DNA of 64,000 nt from Sphingomonas arvum (GTDB lineage Bacteria > Pseudomonadota > Alphaproteobacteria > Sphingomonadales > Sphingomonadaceae), in contig NZ_JAPDOB010000002.1 of assembly GCF_026013565.1 (NCBI RefSeq), positions 372,001 through 436,000 of the forward strand, in the 5' to 3' direction. The position numbers and the translations under genes are program-made. The notes under the pieces are model-generated. The model saw only the letters and a list, made by a program, of their open reading frames with translations, was not told where the DNA came from and searched no databases. Below, piece by piece: positions 28,883 through 38,449 of the stretch. The first letter of the stretch is position 1. Every line of letters starts with the position of its first letter.

Positions 28883-31534
28883 ATGCGCCTGCGCCCACTG
28901 CTTCTCTCAACCGTCCTGCTGACCCTGCCCCTTGCCGCCGCCCAGGCGCAGCGCGCCGACACGGTTGACACCAGCCTGCCGACCCAACTGCCGCGCAGCG
29001 CCCGGCCGGACGCCTATCGGCTGACCATCACGCCCGACGCTGCCAAGCTTCGGTTCGACGGACGGGCGGACATCGACCTGACGGTGCTGCAGCCGACCCG
29101 GACGCTGACGCTGAACGCCGCTGACCTGACGATCGGGCGGGCGAGCATCGCCCGCGGCAAGATGGCCGCGATGCCGGCGACCGTGTCGCTGGACGAGGCG
29201 GCGCAGACCGCGACCTTCACCTTTGCCCGTCCGCTGACACCCGGCCGCTACACGCTGGGCATCGATTATGCCGGCAAGATCAACACGCAGGCCAACGGCC
29301 TGTTCGCGCTCGACTACACCAACAACGAAGGCAAGCCGGCGCGGGCGCTGTTCACCCAGTTCGAGGCGGCCGACGCGCGGCGCATGTTCCCGGGCTGGGA
29401 CGAGCCCGACTACAAGGCAACTTTCGACCTGACCGCGCGGGTGCCGGCGCGCGACTTGGCAGTCGGCAACATGCCGATCGCGTCCACCCGCGCGCTGCCG
29501 GGCGGGCTCAAGGAAGTGCGGTTCGGGCGGACGCCGCCAATGTCGAGCTACCTGCTGTTCCTGTCGACGGGCGACCTGGAGCGGATCGCGATGAAGGCGG
29601 GCAACAAGGAGGTCGGCGTCGTCACCTCACGCGGGAATGCGTCCAAGGCCCGTTTCGCGCTGGAGTCCGAAGCGCAAATCCTGCCCTATTACGAGCAGTA
29701 TTTCGATTATCCGTTCGCCCTGCCCAAGCTCGATAACGTGGCCGGGCCCGGCCAATCGCAGTTCTTCGGCGCAATGGAGAATTGGGGCGCGATCTTCACC
29801 TTCGAGCGAATTCTGCTGGAAGACCCGGCGATCACTACCCCCGCCGAGCGACAGGCGATCTTCTCCGTCGAAGCCCACGAAATGGCGCACCAGTGGTTCG
29901 GCGACCTGGTCACCATGGGTTGGTGGGACGACCTATGGCTAAACGAAGGCTTCGCCAGCTGGATGGAGAACCGCACCACTGCGCACTTCCATCCCGATTG
30001 GGGTGCGGACGTGGACGCGGTGCAGTCGCGGGAAGCCGCGATCGGGCTAGACAGCTTCCGCAGCACGCACCCGGTGATCCAGCAGGTGCGCACGGTGGAG
30101 CAGGCCAACCAGGCGTTCGATACCATTACCTACCAGAAGGGCGAGTCGGTCATCTCCATGCTGGAGGGCTTTGCCGGGTCGGACACCTGGCGCGAGGGCC
30201 TACGCCGGTACATGAAGACGCACGCGTTCCAGAATACCCGCACCGACGACCTGTGGGCGGCGGTTGAGGGCGCCGGCGCCAAGGGCCTGACGGCGATCGC
30301 GCGGCAGTTCACCACCCAGCCGGGCGTGCCGCTGATCCGCGTGGCGAACGTGCGCTGCGAAGGCGGCCGCACCACCCTGGACCTGCAGCAGAGCCAATTT
30401 GCCAGCGACCGGCGCGAGGAAGTGGCTGCGCGGCCGCTGAGCTGGAGCGTGCCGGTGCGGGCCAGCGTCAATGGCGGGCCAGTGACCCAGGTCATAACGG
30501 CCGGTCCGACCACCCGTATGACGGTGCCGGGCTGCGGCCCGCTGCTGCTGAACGCGGGACAGACCGGCTATTACCGCACCATGTATGACCCGGCGAGCGC
30601 GGCGGCGCTGCTGGGTGGCTTCGTCCGCCTGTCGCCGGCCGACCAATATGGCGAGCTGTCCAACGCCAACAGTCTATCGGGCACCGGCTACCAGCCGATG
30701 GCCCGCGCGTTGGACCTGCTGGCGGCCGTGCCGCAAGACGCGCACGGCAAGGTAGTCGGCTGGTCGGCGGCGCGCTGGAGCGGGTTGTACGATACGCTGG
30801 GCGGCAATGCCGCCGCGCAGGCCAAGATCGCAACCGAGATGCAGCGGCGGTTCGGCACCCGACTGGCGCAGATCGGCCTGACGCCGCGCAGCGGTGAGCC
30901 GGTGCTGGACACGACTCTGCGGCCGGTGCTGATCAGCACCTTGGGGTCAGTTGGCGACCGGACGGTGGTGGCGGAAGCAAACCGCCTGTTCGCGGCTTGG
31001 CAGTCGAACCCGCAAGCGATCCCGGGCTCGCTTAAGTCGACCTGGCTGGGCGTGGTCGCCCGCAACGCCGACCAGGCCCGCTGGAACCAGCTGCATTCCG
31101 TGGCGCAGCGGACCCGCGGGTCGGTCGAGCGGACCACATACTACGAGCTGCTCGGCGACACGGCTAACGAGGCACTGGCGCGGCGGACGCTGGAACTGGC
31201 GCTGACCGACGAGCCCGGCAAGACGGTCAGCGCGGGCATGATCAGCGCGGTTGCCGGCGAGCATCCGGAGCTGGCGCTGGATTTCGTCCTGGCGCACCTG
31301 GCGCAGGTCAACGCGCTGGTCGACATCTCCGGTCGGTCGCGCTTCCTGTCCGACCTCGCCTCGGGCAGCGACGATCCGGCGACCATCGGCAAGCTCGAAG
31401 CCTATGCCAAGGCGAACCTGGGCAAGGACGATCGGCGCCCCATCGACCGGGCAATCGACCGTATCCGCACCCGCCTGGCGCAGCAGGGACGGGTGAAGAG
31501 CGAGACGGCGGCCTGGCTGGCCCGGCGGTCCTGA
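28883..31534 (+). CDS. Exported M1 family aminopeptidase (ERAP/PepN type)
   Basis: An 883-residue zinc aminopeptidase with a signal peptide (MRLRPLLLSTVLLTLPLAAAQAQ split after about residue 22). The N-terminal beta domain is followed by the exopeptidase motif GAMENWG (about 297-303) and the zinc site HEMAHQWFGD (about 332) with the distal ligand in WLNEGFASW. A long C-terminal helical ERAP1-like domain completes it. It should trim N-terminal residues from periplasmic or external peptides. The ATG at 28883 is chosen for the signal peptide; the frame is open upstream without coding character. A strong hairpin lies after the stop. Confidence 0.94.
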   Translation: MRLRPLLLSTVLLTLPLAAAQAQRADTVDTSLPTQLPRSARPDAYRLTITPDAAKLRFDGRADIDLTVLQPTRTLTLNAADLTIGRASIARGKMAAMPATVSLDEAAQTATFTFARPLTPGRYTLGIDYAGKINTQANGLFALDYTNNEGKPARALFTQFEAADARRMFPGWDEPDYKATFDLTARVPARDLAVGNMPIASTRALPGGLKEVRFGRTPPMSSYLLFLSTGDLERIAMKAGNKEVGVVTSRGNASKARFALESEAQILPYYEQYFDYPFALPKLDNVAGPGQSQFFGAMENWGAIFTFERILLEDPAITTPAERQAIFSVEAHEMAHQWFGDLVTMGWWDDLWLNEGFASWMENRTTAHFHPDWGADVDAVQSREAAIGLDSFRSTHPVIQQVRTVEQANQAFDTITYQKGESVISMLEGFAGSDTWREGLRRYMKTHAFQNTRTDDLWAAVEGAGAKGLTAIARQFTTQPGVPLIRVANVRCEGGRTTLDLQQSQFASDRREEVAARPLSWSVPVRASVNGGPVTQVITAGPTTRMTVPGCGPLLLNAGQTGYYRTMYDPASAAALLGGFVRLSPADQYGELSNANSLSGTGYQPMARALDLLAAVPQDAHGKVVGWSAARWSGLYDTLGGNAAAQAKIATEMQRRFGTRLAQIGLTPRSGEPVLDTTLRPVLISTLGSVGDRTVVAEANRLFAAWQSNPQAIPGSLKSTWLGVVARNADQARWNQLHSVAQRTRGSVERTTYYELLGDTANEALARRTLELALTDEPGKTVSAGMISAVAGEHPELALDFVLAHLAQVNALVDISGRSRFLSDLASGSDDPATIGKLEAYAKANLGKDDRRPIDRAIDRIRTRLAQQGRVKSETAAWLARRS

Positions 31535-31552
31535 CAGCTCGATTTCCGGCGC

Positions 31553-32689
31553 TCACCTAAAGGGTAGGCGCGGCCCCCGCCGGGCCGCGCCTACCGATCC
31601 CTCGTCATTGCGAGGACGCGCGGGCGGGCGGTGCGTTGGGGTCGATCTTCGGCTTGGGTCCAGGCACGCCGACTCGACGGTGCCGCGGCAGACCCACCGT
31701 CCCCACAACTCCGCGCAATTATATGTAAGGTTCGTGCGGTTGGGATATTTGGCGGTGTACTGGGCCAGGAATTTTCGCTCGGCCTCGTCCCGGCTGGCGC
31801 CGCTGCTGCCCATCACCGGGATCGACTGGTAGTTTGATTTGCGCTCCGCCAGCTCGGACGGGCTCACGGAAGTGGCGGGCGGCGTGCCCGTGTTGGCGGC
31901 GGCGCTCTCGACGGGTCGAGCCGGCACGCCAGCGGCAATGTCCAGGCACGCTTCCTTGTCGCCCGCCAGGCACTTGTCGTAGCGCTGCTGGGCCGCCTGG
32001 AACTGACGTTGTTGCTGCTCGGCGGCGGCCATTTCACGAGCGTGCTGCTGCAGCGCAGCTTCCGCGTGGGCGCGTTGCCGTTCCTGGCGCTGCGCGTTTT
32101 CGGCATTGACCCGCTCGAACTCGGCCTGCGCGCGCGCGCGCTCGTTCGTCAGCCGCTCATAGTCCGCGACCTTGCGCTGATAATCGGCTTCGCGGGCCGC
32201 GCGGGCATCGGCCGCGGCCTGGGCAGCGCTGCTCGGCGCGCCGTCAGCCTTACCAGCGTCGCGATCGCCGGTTTCATCGCGGGTGCTGCCGTACTGCGGA
32301 CGCCAGCCGGACTCGTCGATTATCCGCTTGGAATGGTTCGGGTCGGGCTTCCGGTACTCGGCGTTGCGCCAATTTGCGTCCTCAAGGGTGGGTTCAACGA
32401 TGCAGCCGCCGACCAGCTCGTCATTCGAGGCCCCGGACTTCTTGCGCACATATTCGCGCCAGCCATGATCGCTGCCGTCCCGCTCCTTCTCGACCGTGGT
32501 CGGATATATTCCCGCGACGTACGTGTCGGGCGTGCCATGCACCCAAAGATAGCAGGTCAGCCAGCGCGGATCGCTTGGCTGCTCCTGGGTCGGAGTGCCG
32601 GCCGACAGGTAGACCTGGGCCGAGGCCGGCGCAGTTGCGGCGACCAGCAAGGCAAGCGCGGCCGTGCCGGTCATCAGGCGGGTATTCAA
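31553..32689 (-). CDS. Secreted coiled-coil hypothetical protein
   Basis: A 378-residue protein with a signal peptide (MNTRLMTGTAALALLVAATAPASA). An N-terminal folded part carries Cys pairs (WLTCYLWVHG, GGCIVEPTL). The middle is a long Ala/Glu/Arg/Gln helix (about residues 155-255) that should form a coiled coil, and the tail includes CAELWGRWVC. The final 35 residues are Arg/Pro-rich and run through a strong hairpin. A one-base shift near 31670 would instead read KPKIDPNAPPARASSQ and stop in a dispersed repeat, so the C-terminus may be frameshifted or extended. No family recognised. Confidence 0.7.
   Translation of the reverse strand: MNTRLMTGTAALALLVAATAPASAQVYLSAGTPTQEQPSDPRWLTCYLWVHGTPDTYVAGIYPTTVEKERDGSDHGWREYVRKKSGASNDELVGGCIVEPTLEDANWRNAEYRKPDPNHSKRIIDESGWRPQYGSTRDETGDRDAGKADGAPSSAAQAAADARAAREADYQRKVADYERLTNERARAQAEFERVNAENAQRQERQRAHAEAALQQHAREMAAAEQQQRQFQAAQQRYDKCLAGDKEACLDIAAGVPARPVESAAANTGTPPATSVSPSELAERKSNYQSIPVMGSSGASRDEAERKFLAQYTAKYPNRTNLTYNCAELWGRWVCRGTVESACLDPSRRSTPTHRPPARPRNDEGSVGAARRGPRLPFR
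31563..31595. terminator. Strong 14-base-pair hairpin
   Basis: Perfect inverted repeat GGTAGGCGCGGCCC (31563-31576) and GGGCCGCGCCTACC (31582-31595) with a 5-base loop. It follows the M1 peptidase stop by 28 bases on the plus strand; on the minus strand it is inside the last codons of the coiled-coil protein gene and is followed by CTTTAG. Likely a bidirectional transcription end. Confidence 0.5.
31602..31616. repeat. Half copy of a dispersed REP-like repeat
   Basis: CTCGTCATTGCGAGG, the arm of the common bacterial 'GTCATTGCGAG' palindromic repeat. It directly abuts the hairpin at 31563-31595. Compare the longer copy at 37133-37183. Confidence 0.45.
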
Positions 32690-32764
32690 GATGGTCCTCC
32701 CCCGAGTTCCGTTTCACGCTGAACTACCGCCCCGACACGCGGAACAAGGCCTCTGCTCCCGCTG

Positions 32765-35101
32765 TCAGCCGGCGAGCTTCTTGGCGCCGAGGCCGAGCAC
32801 CATCTGGTTGGCGCGGTCGTAGCTCAGCGGCTTGCCAAACAGGTAGCCCTGGATGGTGTCGCAGCCGAGGTCGCGCATGCGTTCGAAATCCTCGGCGGTT
32901 TCCACGCCCTCGGCGGTGATCGACATGCGAAAGCTCTTGGCGAGCTGGACGATGGACTGAATGATGGCGACATTGCCGGCCTTGTTGCCCGCCTCGCGAA
33001 CGAAGCTGCCATCGATCTTCAGCTTGTGGAACACGGCCTTGTTCAGATAGCCGATCGATGAGTAGCCGGTGCCGAAATCGTCGAGGGCGATGCCGACGCC
33101 GAGCGCGCGGAGCCGGCCGAGGACGGCAAGGGTACGCGCGTCGTCTTCGAGGAACACACCTTCGGTGACCTCGAGTTCCAGCCGGTTGCCGGGCAGCTTG
33201 TGGCGGGCCAGCGCCTGGGCGACCGCATTGGGCAGCGACGGCAGGATCAGCTGCTTGGGGCTGATGTTCACCGCCACCGTGATCGGCTCCGGCCAGGACG
33301 CGGCGGCCTTGCACGCTTCCTCGATCACGAATTCGCCAAGCGGGCCCATCAGGCCGCATTCCTCGGCGATCGGGATAAAGGCGGTCGGCGGCACGAAGCC
33401 GCGCTGCGGGTGATTCCAGCGGATCAGCGCCTCGAACCCGACCAGCTTCTGCGTACGGGCGCTGACCAGCGGCTGGAAGGCGAGGTGGAACTGGCGGGTG
33501 GTGAGCGCCTGGCGGATGTCGGCTTCCAGGCGGACGCGGTCGTCCTGCTCGGACTGCAGCTCATGGCTGAAGTAGCGGGCAACCCCGCGGCCGGCGTCCT
33601 TGGCCTGGTAGAGCGCAAGGTCGGCCTTGAGGATCAGGTCGTCGACGGTGGCGCCATCGATCGGGCCGAAGGCGCAACCGACAGAGACACCGATCCGGAT
33701 CTCGATGCCGTCAATGGTGTAGGGCTCGGCGATGGCGGCGATGATGCGGTCGGCGAGCTGCTCCACCTTTCTGCGGCTCTGCGCATCGGGAACCACAATG
33801 GCGAACTCGTCGCCGCCCATGCGGCCAACCGTGCCGTCGGGCCCGGCTTGGGTGCACAGGCGCTTGGCGACGGCCTGCAGCACCGCGTCCCCTTTGGGGT
33901 GGCCGAAGGTGTCGTTGACCGGCTTGAACCCGTCGAGGTCGAGGAACATGATGGCGCAGGGCACATTGCTGCTGGTCGCGACGCGTAGTGCCTCGCCGAG
34001 CAGCTGGCGGACGCGGGCGCGGTTCGGCAGGCCTGAAAGCACGTCCATGTTGGCGAGCGTCGTCAGCCGCTCCTGGGTGTGGCGGATGTCCGTGATGTCA
34101 GAGCCCACGCCGCGGAAGCCTTCAAACCGGCCGGCCGTGTCGATGATCGGATCGCCCGCGATGCTGATCCAGCGCATGCCGTGCGGGGTCTTGAGCTCCA
34201 TCTCCAGGTTCTGGAACGGGCGCTTGTCGAGCAGCACTCGGCCCAATTCGGCATGGCCGCCGAGCAGAGCGGGCAGCGACTGGCCGAGCAGCTGCCCGGA
34301 GGGCCTGCCGAGTAACGCGCTCATCCGGCTGGAGATATAGGACACGCGGTTGTCGCCGTCGATCTGCCAGAGCCAACCTACGCCGCGCTGCTCATATTCC
34401 TGGAGCAGCAGCGACGCGCTTTCGCTCTTGGAACCATATTCCGCATTGGCCTTCAGCTGCCGAAAAGCCCAGCGGGCGACGGTTAGGACGCCGACGATGG
34501 AGACCCCCAGCGTGAAGGCGATAGACAACATGTGCTGAAAGGGGATGGTGGCGCGGCCGAAGAACAGGGCGGCGCACAGGCCGAAGGTGAAGGAGCACAT
34601 CCACGCGGAGGCGCAGGCCGGAACAACAACCAGGCCCAGCCCGGCGACACCGACGCCGGCGATGATGGAAGCAGCGATCACCTGCGCTGCGGGGTCGAGC
34701 ACGGGAAACAGGTAGAGCGGCAGGCTGAGCCACAGGGCGGCGCGGACCAGCACATCGCCGGCGAGCTGCCACACCGGGACCGCCTTGCCCGAGCGGCCGA
34801 CGCAGGTCACCGCCTGCTGCTGTGCCCAGCGCATGGCCACGATGTTGGCGGTGCCGACCACCAGGCTCCACGGCAGCAGCAGGCCGGTGCCGGGCGAACT
34901 CCACAGGGCGGCGGTGAGAAGCAGGGCGGCAGCGAGGTTGGCGAGTGCGAAGAAGGGGGCGAGCTGGCCGCGGGACAGCAGCTGGATGTCCTTGAGCGGC
35001 GACGCCAAGCCGTCGGTTTCGGCGGTGGTGGCCGCCACGGATTCGCCGTCCGGCAGCCGGGCGGCGATCATGCGCTTGTATCGATCAGGTGCCTCGTACA
35101 C
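32765..35101 (-). CDS. Membrane PAS-GGDEF-EAL cyclic-di-GMP enzyme
   Basis: A 778-residue protein. The N-terminal third has about six membrane helices (about residues 45-215). A PAS domain (about 235-350) leads into a GGDEF domain with an intact MGGDEF near residue 427 and an EAL domain with an intact GFEALIRW near residue 552, DDFGTGYSS and the late TAEGVET metal site. Both active sites look complete, so it may make and break cyclic-di-GMP, with the balance set by the membrane/PAS input. Such proteins tune motility and biofilm. It stands between two other minus-strand genes with no obvious operon partner. Confidence 0.95.
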   Translation of the reverse strand: MYEAPDRYKRMIAARLPDGESVAATTAETDGLASPLKDIQLLSRGQLAPFFALANLAAALLLTAALWSSPGTGLLLPWSLVVGTANIVAMRWAQQQAVTCVGRSGKAVPVWQLAGDVLVRAALWLSLPLYLFPVLDPAAQVIAASIIAGVGVAGLGLVVVPACASAWMCSFTFGLCAALFFGRATIPFQHMLSIAFTLGVSIVGVLTVARWAFRQLKANAEYGSKSESASLLLQEYEQRGVGWLWQIDGDNRVSYISSRMSALLGRPSGQLLGQSLPALLGGHAELGRVLLDKRPFQNLEMELKTPHGMRWISIAGDPIIDTAGRFEGFRGVGSDITDIRHTQERLTTLANMDVLSGLPNRARVRQLLGEALRVATSSNVPCAIMFLDLDGFKPVNDTFGHPKGDAVLQAVAKRLCTQAGPDGTVGRMGGDEFAIVVPDAQSRRKVEQLADRIIAAIAEPYTIDGIEIRIGVSVGCAFGPIDGATVDDLILKADLALYQAKDAGRGVARYFSHELQSEQDDRVRLEADIRQALTTRQFHLAFQPLVSARTQKLVGFEALIRWNHPQRGFVPPTAFIPIAEECGLMGPLGEFVIEEACKAAASWPEPITVAVNISPKQLILPSLPNAVAQALARHKLPGNRLELEVTEGVFLEDDARTLAVLGRLRALGVGIALDDFGTGYSSIGYLNKAVFHKLKIDGSFVREAGNKAGNVAIIQSIVQLAKSFRMSITAEGVETAEDFERMRDLGCDTIQGYLFGKPLSYDRANQMVLGLGAKKLAG

Positions 35102-35158
35102 GTGGCCTCGCTTACTCCCGGGTTGAGCGGGAGTTAGCGCGAATGGGTTGAGGTCGAG

Positions 35159-37066
35159 TTAAAGCTTCAGCGCGTCAAGGTCGCGGGTGACCAGCGGATG
35201 GTAGAGCGGCCGCGCCTGGCGGTAGATCCGGACGGCCAGCGGTCTGCCCCAAGTCGGATCGGCGGCCAGCGCCTTGTACAGCGGGCGGACGAACTTGCCG
35301 CGGCCTTGGCCGAGGAGGAAGCGCTCCAACGTGGGAACGGCCGGCTGGTAGCGGTTGGCCACGGCGAGATCGAGCCAGGCGAACTGAAGCTCGCTGTTGC
35401 CCGTGGTGGAAAGGCCTAGCGCTCGGTCGAGCGCGGCGAGTTGCGCGGTGGGCTGCTTGCGAGGCAGGCGCTGGAGGAAGCGCAGCCGCTCGTCGGTGGT
35501 CCACTGGCCCCAAGCGGCGGCGGGCGGGCCGGAGCGGGGAAAACCGGCGACGGCCGCGTCCACCGCAGCGAATGCCTGAGGGTCAGGGGGAACGGCGTTG
35601 GCCGGGATGCCGGGCTGATAAACCCAGCGATCCAATTGGAGCTGTCGCTCGAGCGCCTGGTCGCCGCGGATCAGCTGGCGGCGCAGGTCGGTGAGGAACA
35701 TGGCGGACGTGACCGGCTGAAAGGCGTGGCGGGTGAACCAGCCGCGCATGAAGACGTCGAACCGCTCGCGGCCGACCGCCGCTTCAATCGTACGCAGGAA
35801 GGCCGCGCCTTTCTCATAGGCGATGTCGGTCAGGCCCTCGTCCGGGTGGCGGCCCGTAAGATCGAGGTGAAGGCGGGTGTCGGCGCTGGTTGGGCCGCCG
35901 GCCTCCGCAACCGCCTTACCCATGGCGTCGATGCCGAGCGCCACCTGCTGGCGGGCAACCTTCGGCCCATACAGCGCCTCGACAATCCGGCGCTCGGCGT
36001 ACGTGGTGGTGCCTTCGTTGAGCCAGAAGTCGGCCCAGGCCGCATTGGTGGCCAGGTTACCGGACCAGCTGTGCGCCAGTTCGTGCGCGATCAGGCTGAC
36101 AAGGCTCTTGTCGCCGGCGATGAAGGTGGGCGTCAGGAAGGTGAGCGTCGGGTTTTCCATGCCGCCATAAGGAAAAGAGGGCGGCAGGACGATCATGTCG
36201 TAGCGGCCCCAGGCATAGGGGCCGAACAGCCGCTCGGCCGCGTCCACCATCTGCTCGGTGTCCGTCAGCTCGCGCGCTGCAGCGGGTAGAGTGACCGGCT
36301 CGGCCCAAACGCCGGTGCGCGCCCCGAGCTGCTGGAAGCGGATGTCGCCGACCGCGATGGCGATCAGGTACGGCGCGACCGGGTGGTCCATGCGGAAATA
36401 GAAGGTGCGGGTGCCGGTCGGCAGCGCCGCCTGGAGGGAGGAGCCGGCGACGCCCTCGGCCGGGGCGCTCATCACGGCGGTGAGCGGGGCGGGAACCCGG
36501 ATGCGGGCCGACCAGGTCTGGCGGATGCCCGGCGAGTCCTGGGTCGGAACCCAGCTGCGGTTCTCGATCGACTCGCCCTGGCTGAACAGGAAGGGCTGGC
36601 GCTTGCCGGCGGTCTGGGCGGGGCTGAGCCACTGGAGGGCCGAGGCGTCCGGGCGCGACCGGTAGTCGATGCGGACCTGCCTGGTGTCCGGGCGAAGCGC
36701 GATGATGAAGGGGGTGCCAAGGTCCTTGTCCGCCCGGCCGAAGCGGAAGGCGAGCTTGCGGCCCGCGCCGTCGGCCACGGAATGGACCTCATAGCCCTTA
36801 CGGTCGAGCACCAGTTCGCGCGCGTTCGAGCGGCGGACGAGGTCGAGGGTGGCGGTGCCGCCGACGGTGCGGCGGGTGAAGTCGATCGCAAGGTCGAGCG
36901 CGACATTGCTGACGCGGGCCTCGCGCGGGCGGGCAAAGCTGTGCGGATCCGCGGCGTCGTCAGTCAGAAGCACGGGCGCGATCTGTTGACCGGGCGCCGG
37001 CTGCGCGGCGGCGGGTGCGGCATTGAGGGTGAGGACGCTGGCGGCGAGGAGCAGGGAACGGATCAT
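35159..37066 (-). CDS. Exported M1 metallopeptidase (leukotriene-A4-hydrolase-like)
   Basis: A 635-residue zinc aminopeptidase, shorter than the PepN type and resembling LTA4 hydrolase. The signal peptide is MIRSLLLAASVLTLNAAPAAA. Motifs are GGMENP (about 300) and HELAHSWSGNL (about 326) with the distal Glu in WLNEGTTTY. The C-terminal leukotriene-A4-hydrolase-type helical domain begins near residue 500 and ends LYHPLVTRDLDALKL. An AAGGA ribosome-binding site supports the ATG at 37066. It probably cleaves N-terminal residues from external peptides. It is divergent from the LytS-type kinase, with a REP-like repeat between. Confidence 0.93.
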   Translation of the reverse strand: MIRSLLLAASVLTLNAAPAAAQPAPGQQIAPVLLTDDAADPHSFARPREARVSNVALDLAIDFTRRTVGGTATLDLVRRSNARELVLDRKGYEVHSVADGAGRKLAFRFGRADKDLGTPFIIALRPDTRQVRIDYRSRPDASALQWLSPAQTAGKRQPFLFSQGESIENRSWVPTQDSPGIRQTWSARIRVPAPLTAVMSAPAEGVAGSSLQAALPTGTRTFYFRMDHPVAPYLIAIAVGDIRFQQLGARTGVWAEPVTLPAAARELTDTEQMVDAAERLFGPYAWGRYDMIVLPPSFPYGGMENPTLTFLTPTFIAGDKSLVSLIAHELAHSWSGNLATNAAWADFWLNEGTTTYAERRIVEALYGPKVARQQVALGIDAMGKAVAEAGGPTSADTRLHLDLTGRHPDEGLTDIAYEKGAAFLRTIEAAVGRERFDVFMRGWFTRHAFQPVTSAMFLTDLRRQLIRGDQALERQLQLDRWVYQPGIPANAVPPDPQAFAAVDAAVAGFPRSGPPAAAWGQWTTDERLRFLQRLPRKQPTAQLAALDRALGLSTTGNSELQFAWLDLAVANRYQPAVPTLERFLLGQGRGKFVRPLYKALAADPTWGRPLAVRIYRQARPLYHPLVTRDLDALKL

Positions 37067-37132
37067 GGTGGGTCCTTGTGGCGGGTGCGCCGTAACCGGC
37101 GGTGAACGGGGGCGCAAAGCGGGGCGAGAACG

Positions 37133-37183
37133 GGATTGCTTGTCCTTCGGTGCCTTCCGCACCGCTTCGCTCGCAATGACGAC
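37133..37183. repeat. REP-like palindromic repeat between divergent genes
   Basis: The element starts GGATTGCTTG and ends CTCGCAATGACGA, with an internal hairpin CGGTGC-CTTCC-GCACCG. It matches the widespread bacterial 'ATTGC...GCAATGACG' palindromic repeats. It lies in the spacer between the M1 peptidase and LytS kinase starts. Confidence 0.6.
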
Positions 37184-37231
37184 GCAGCCCCGCTATATCG
37201 GGCGCATGCGGCTCCCCCCACAGGCGACTCC

Positions 37232-38431
37232 ATGGCGACCGACAGCGCGGCGCTGACAGCCGAGCGGCCGTTGGTCCGGCGGCGCGGCAACGCCGACCGG
37301 CAGCCGCAGGCGCTGCGGCCGCGTAGCGGGCCGATCGCCAAGACGGTCGGGCTGGACGTGCCCTTCTTCGCCGACAAGAACCGGGCCTTCTGGATGCTTC
37401 AGTCGGCCGGTTGGACCGGTTATTTCATCCTGCGATCGCTGTCCGGCGTGGCCAACGCCATGCCGATCATGTTCGTGGTCCATACCCTGCTGCTGACCGC
37501 GACGGGTTACTCGCTGACCCTGCTGATGGGATCGCTGTTCCGGCGGCTGATCACCATGCGGGCGATCTACACGGTGATCCTGAGCGTCGCCACGGTGGTG
37601 CTCGCGGCGACCGCTTTCTCGGTGATTGAGACCTGGAGCCATGCGACCTTCGTCAAGCCGGGCGCGCGGCCGTTCGGGGTTGAGAGCTTTGGCGCCATCC
37701 TGCTCAATTTCGCGCTGCTGGCGGCCTGGTCGGCGCTTTACTACGGGATCAACTATTACCTGCTGCTCGAAGAGGAGATCGACCAGCGGGCCAAGCTGGA
37801 GAACCAGGCTTCGAGCGCGCAATTGGCGATGCTGCGCTATCAGTTGAACCCGCACTTCCTGTTTAACACGCTTAATTCCATCTCCACCCTGGTGCTGCTG
37901 AAGCAGACCGAACGGGCCAATGCGATGCTGGCGCGGCTGTCGTCCTTTCTGCGCTACACGCTGGCCAACGAGCCGACCGCGCAGGTGACGCTGGCGCAGG
38001 AAGTGGAAACGCTGAAGCTTTATCTCGAGATCGAGAAAATGCGGTTCGAGGACAGGCTGCGTCCGCACTTCCGGATCGATGCGGCGACTATCGGCGCGCG
38101 CTTGCCCTCGCTGCTGCTGCAGCCGGTGATCGAAAACGCCATCAAATATGCGGTGACCCCGAGCGAAACTGGGGCCGACATCTGGATCCAGGCTTCGCGC
38201 GAGGGCAACCGGGTGCGGATCGAAGTGGCCGACAATGGCAGCCAGGCGCACGAGGCGCTGGTCGCCACCCAGTCGACCGGCGTCGGCCTGGCGAATACCA
38301 GGGACCGTCTGGCGCAAGCCTATGGTGATGCCCACGGCTTCACGACACGGACCAACGAACATGGGGGATTTAGCGTCATCGTCGACATCCCGCTCGACGC
38401 CGCGCCGGGGGCCGCGGCATCGGGTGCCTGA
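37232..38431 (+). CDS. LytS/YehU-type membrane sensor histidine kinase
   Basis: A 399-residue kinase. Four to five membrane helices (about residues 55-190) precede the His_kinase domain, whose phospho-acceptor is in LNPHFLFNTLNSIS (His about 208). The ATPase domain has QPVIENAIKYA (about 297) and the GVGLANTRDRL glycine loop. The ATG at 37232 is taken. It is followed after 18 bases by the LytTR response regulator gene, so the two form a two-component pair. No ligand can be read from the membrane part. Confidence 0.94.
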   Translation: MATDSAALTAERPLVRRRGNADRQPQALRPRSGPIAKTVGLDVPFFADKNRAFWMLQSAGWTGYFILRSLSGVANAMPIMFVVHTLLLTATGYSLTLLMGSLFRRLITMRAIYTVILSVATVVLAATAFSVIETWSHATFVKPGARPFGVESFGAILLNFALLAAWSALYYGINYYLLLEEEIDQRAKLENQASSAQLAMLRYQLNPHFLFNTLNSISTLVLLKQTERANAMLARLSSFLRYTLANEPTAQVTLAQEVETLKLYLEIEKMRFEDRLRPHFRIDAATIGARLPSLLLQPVIENAIKYAVTPSETGADIWIQASREGNRVRIEVADNGSQAHEALVATQSTGVGLANTRDRLAQAYGDAHGFTTRTNEHGGFSVIVDIPLDAAPGAAASGA

Positions 38432-38449
38432 GAACAACCAAGGAGTCCC

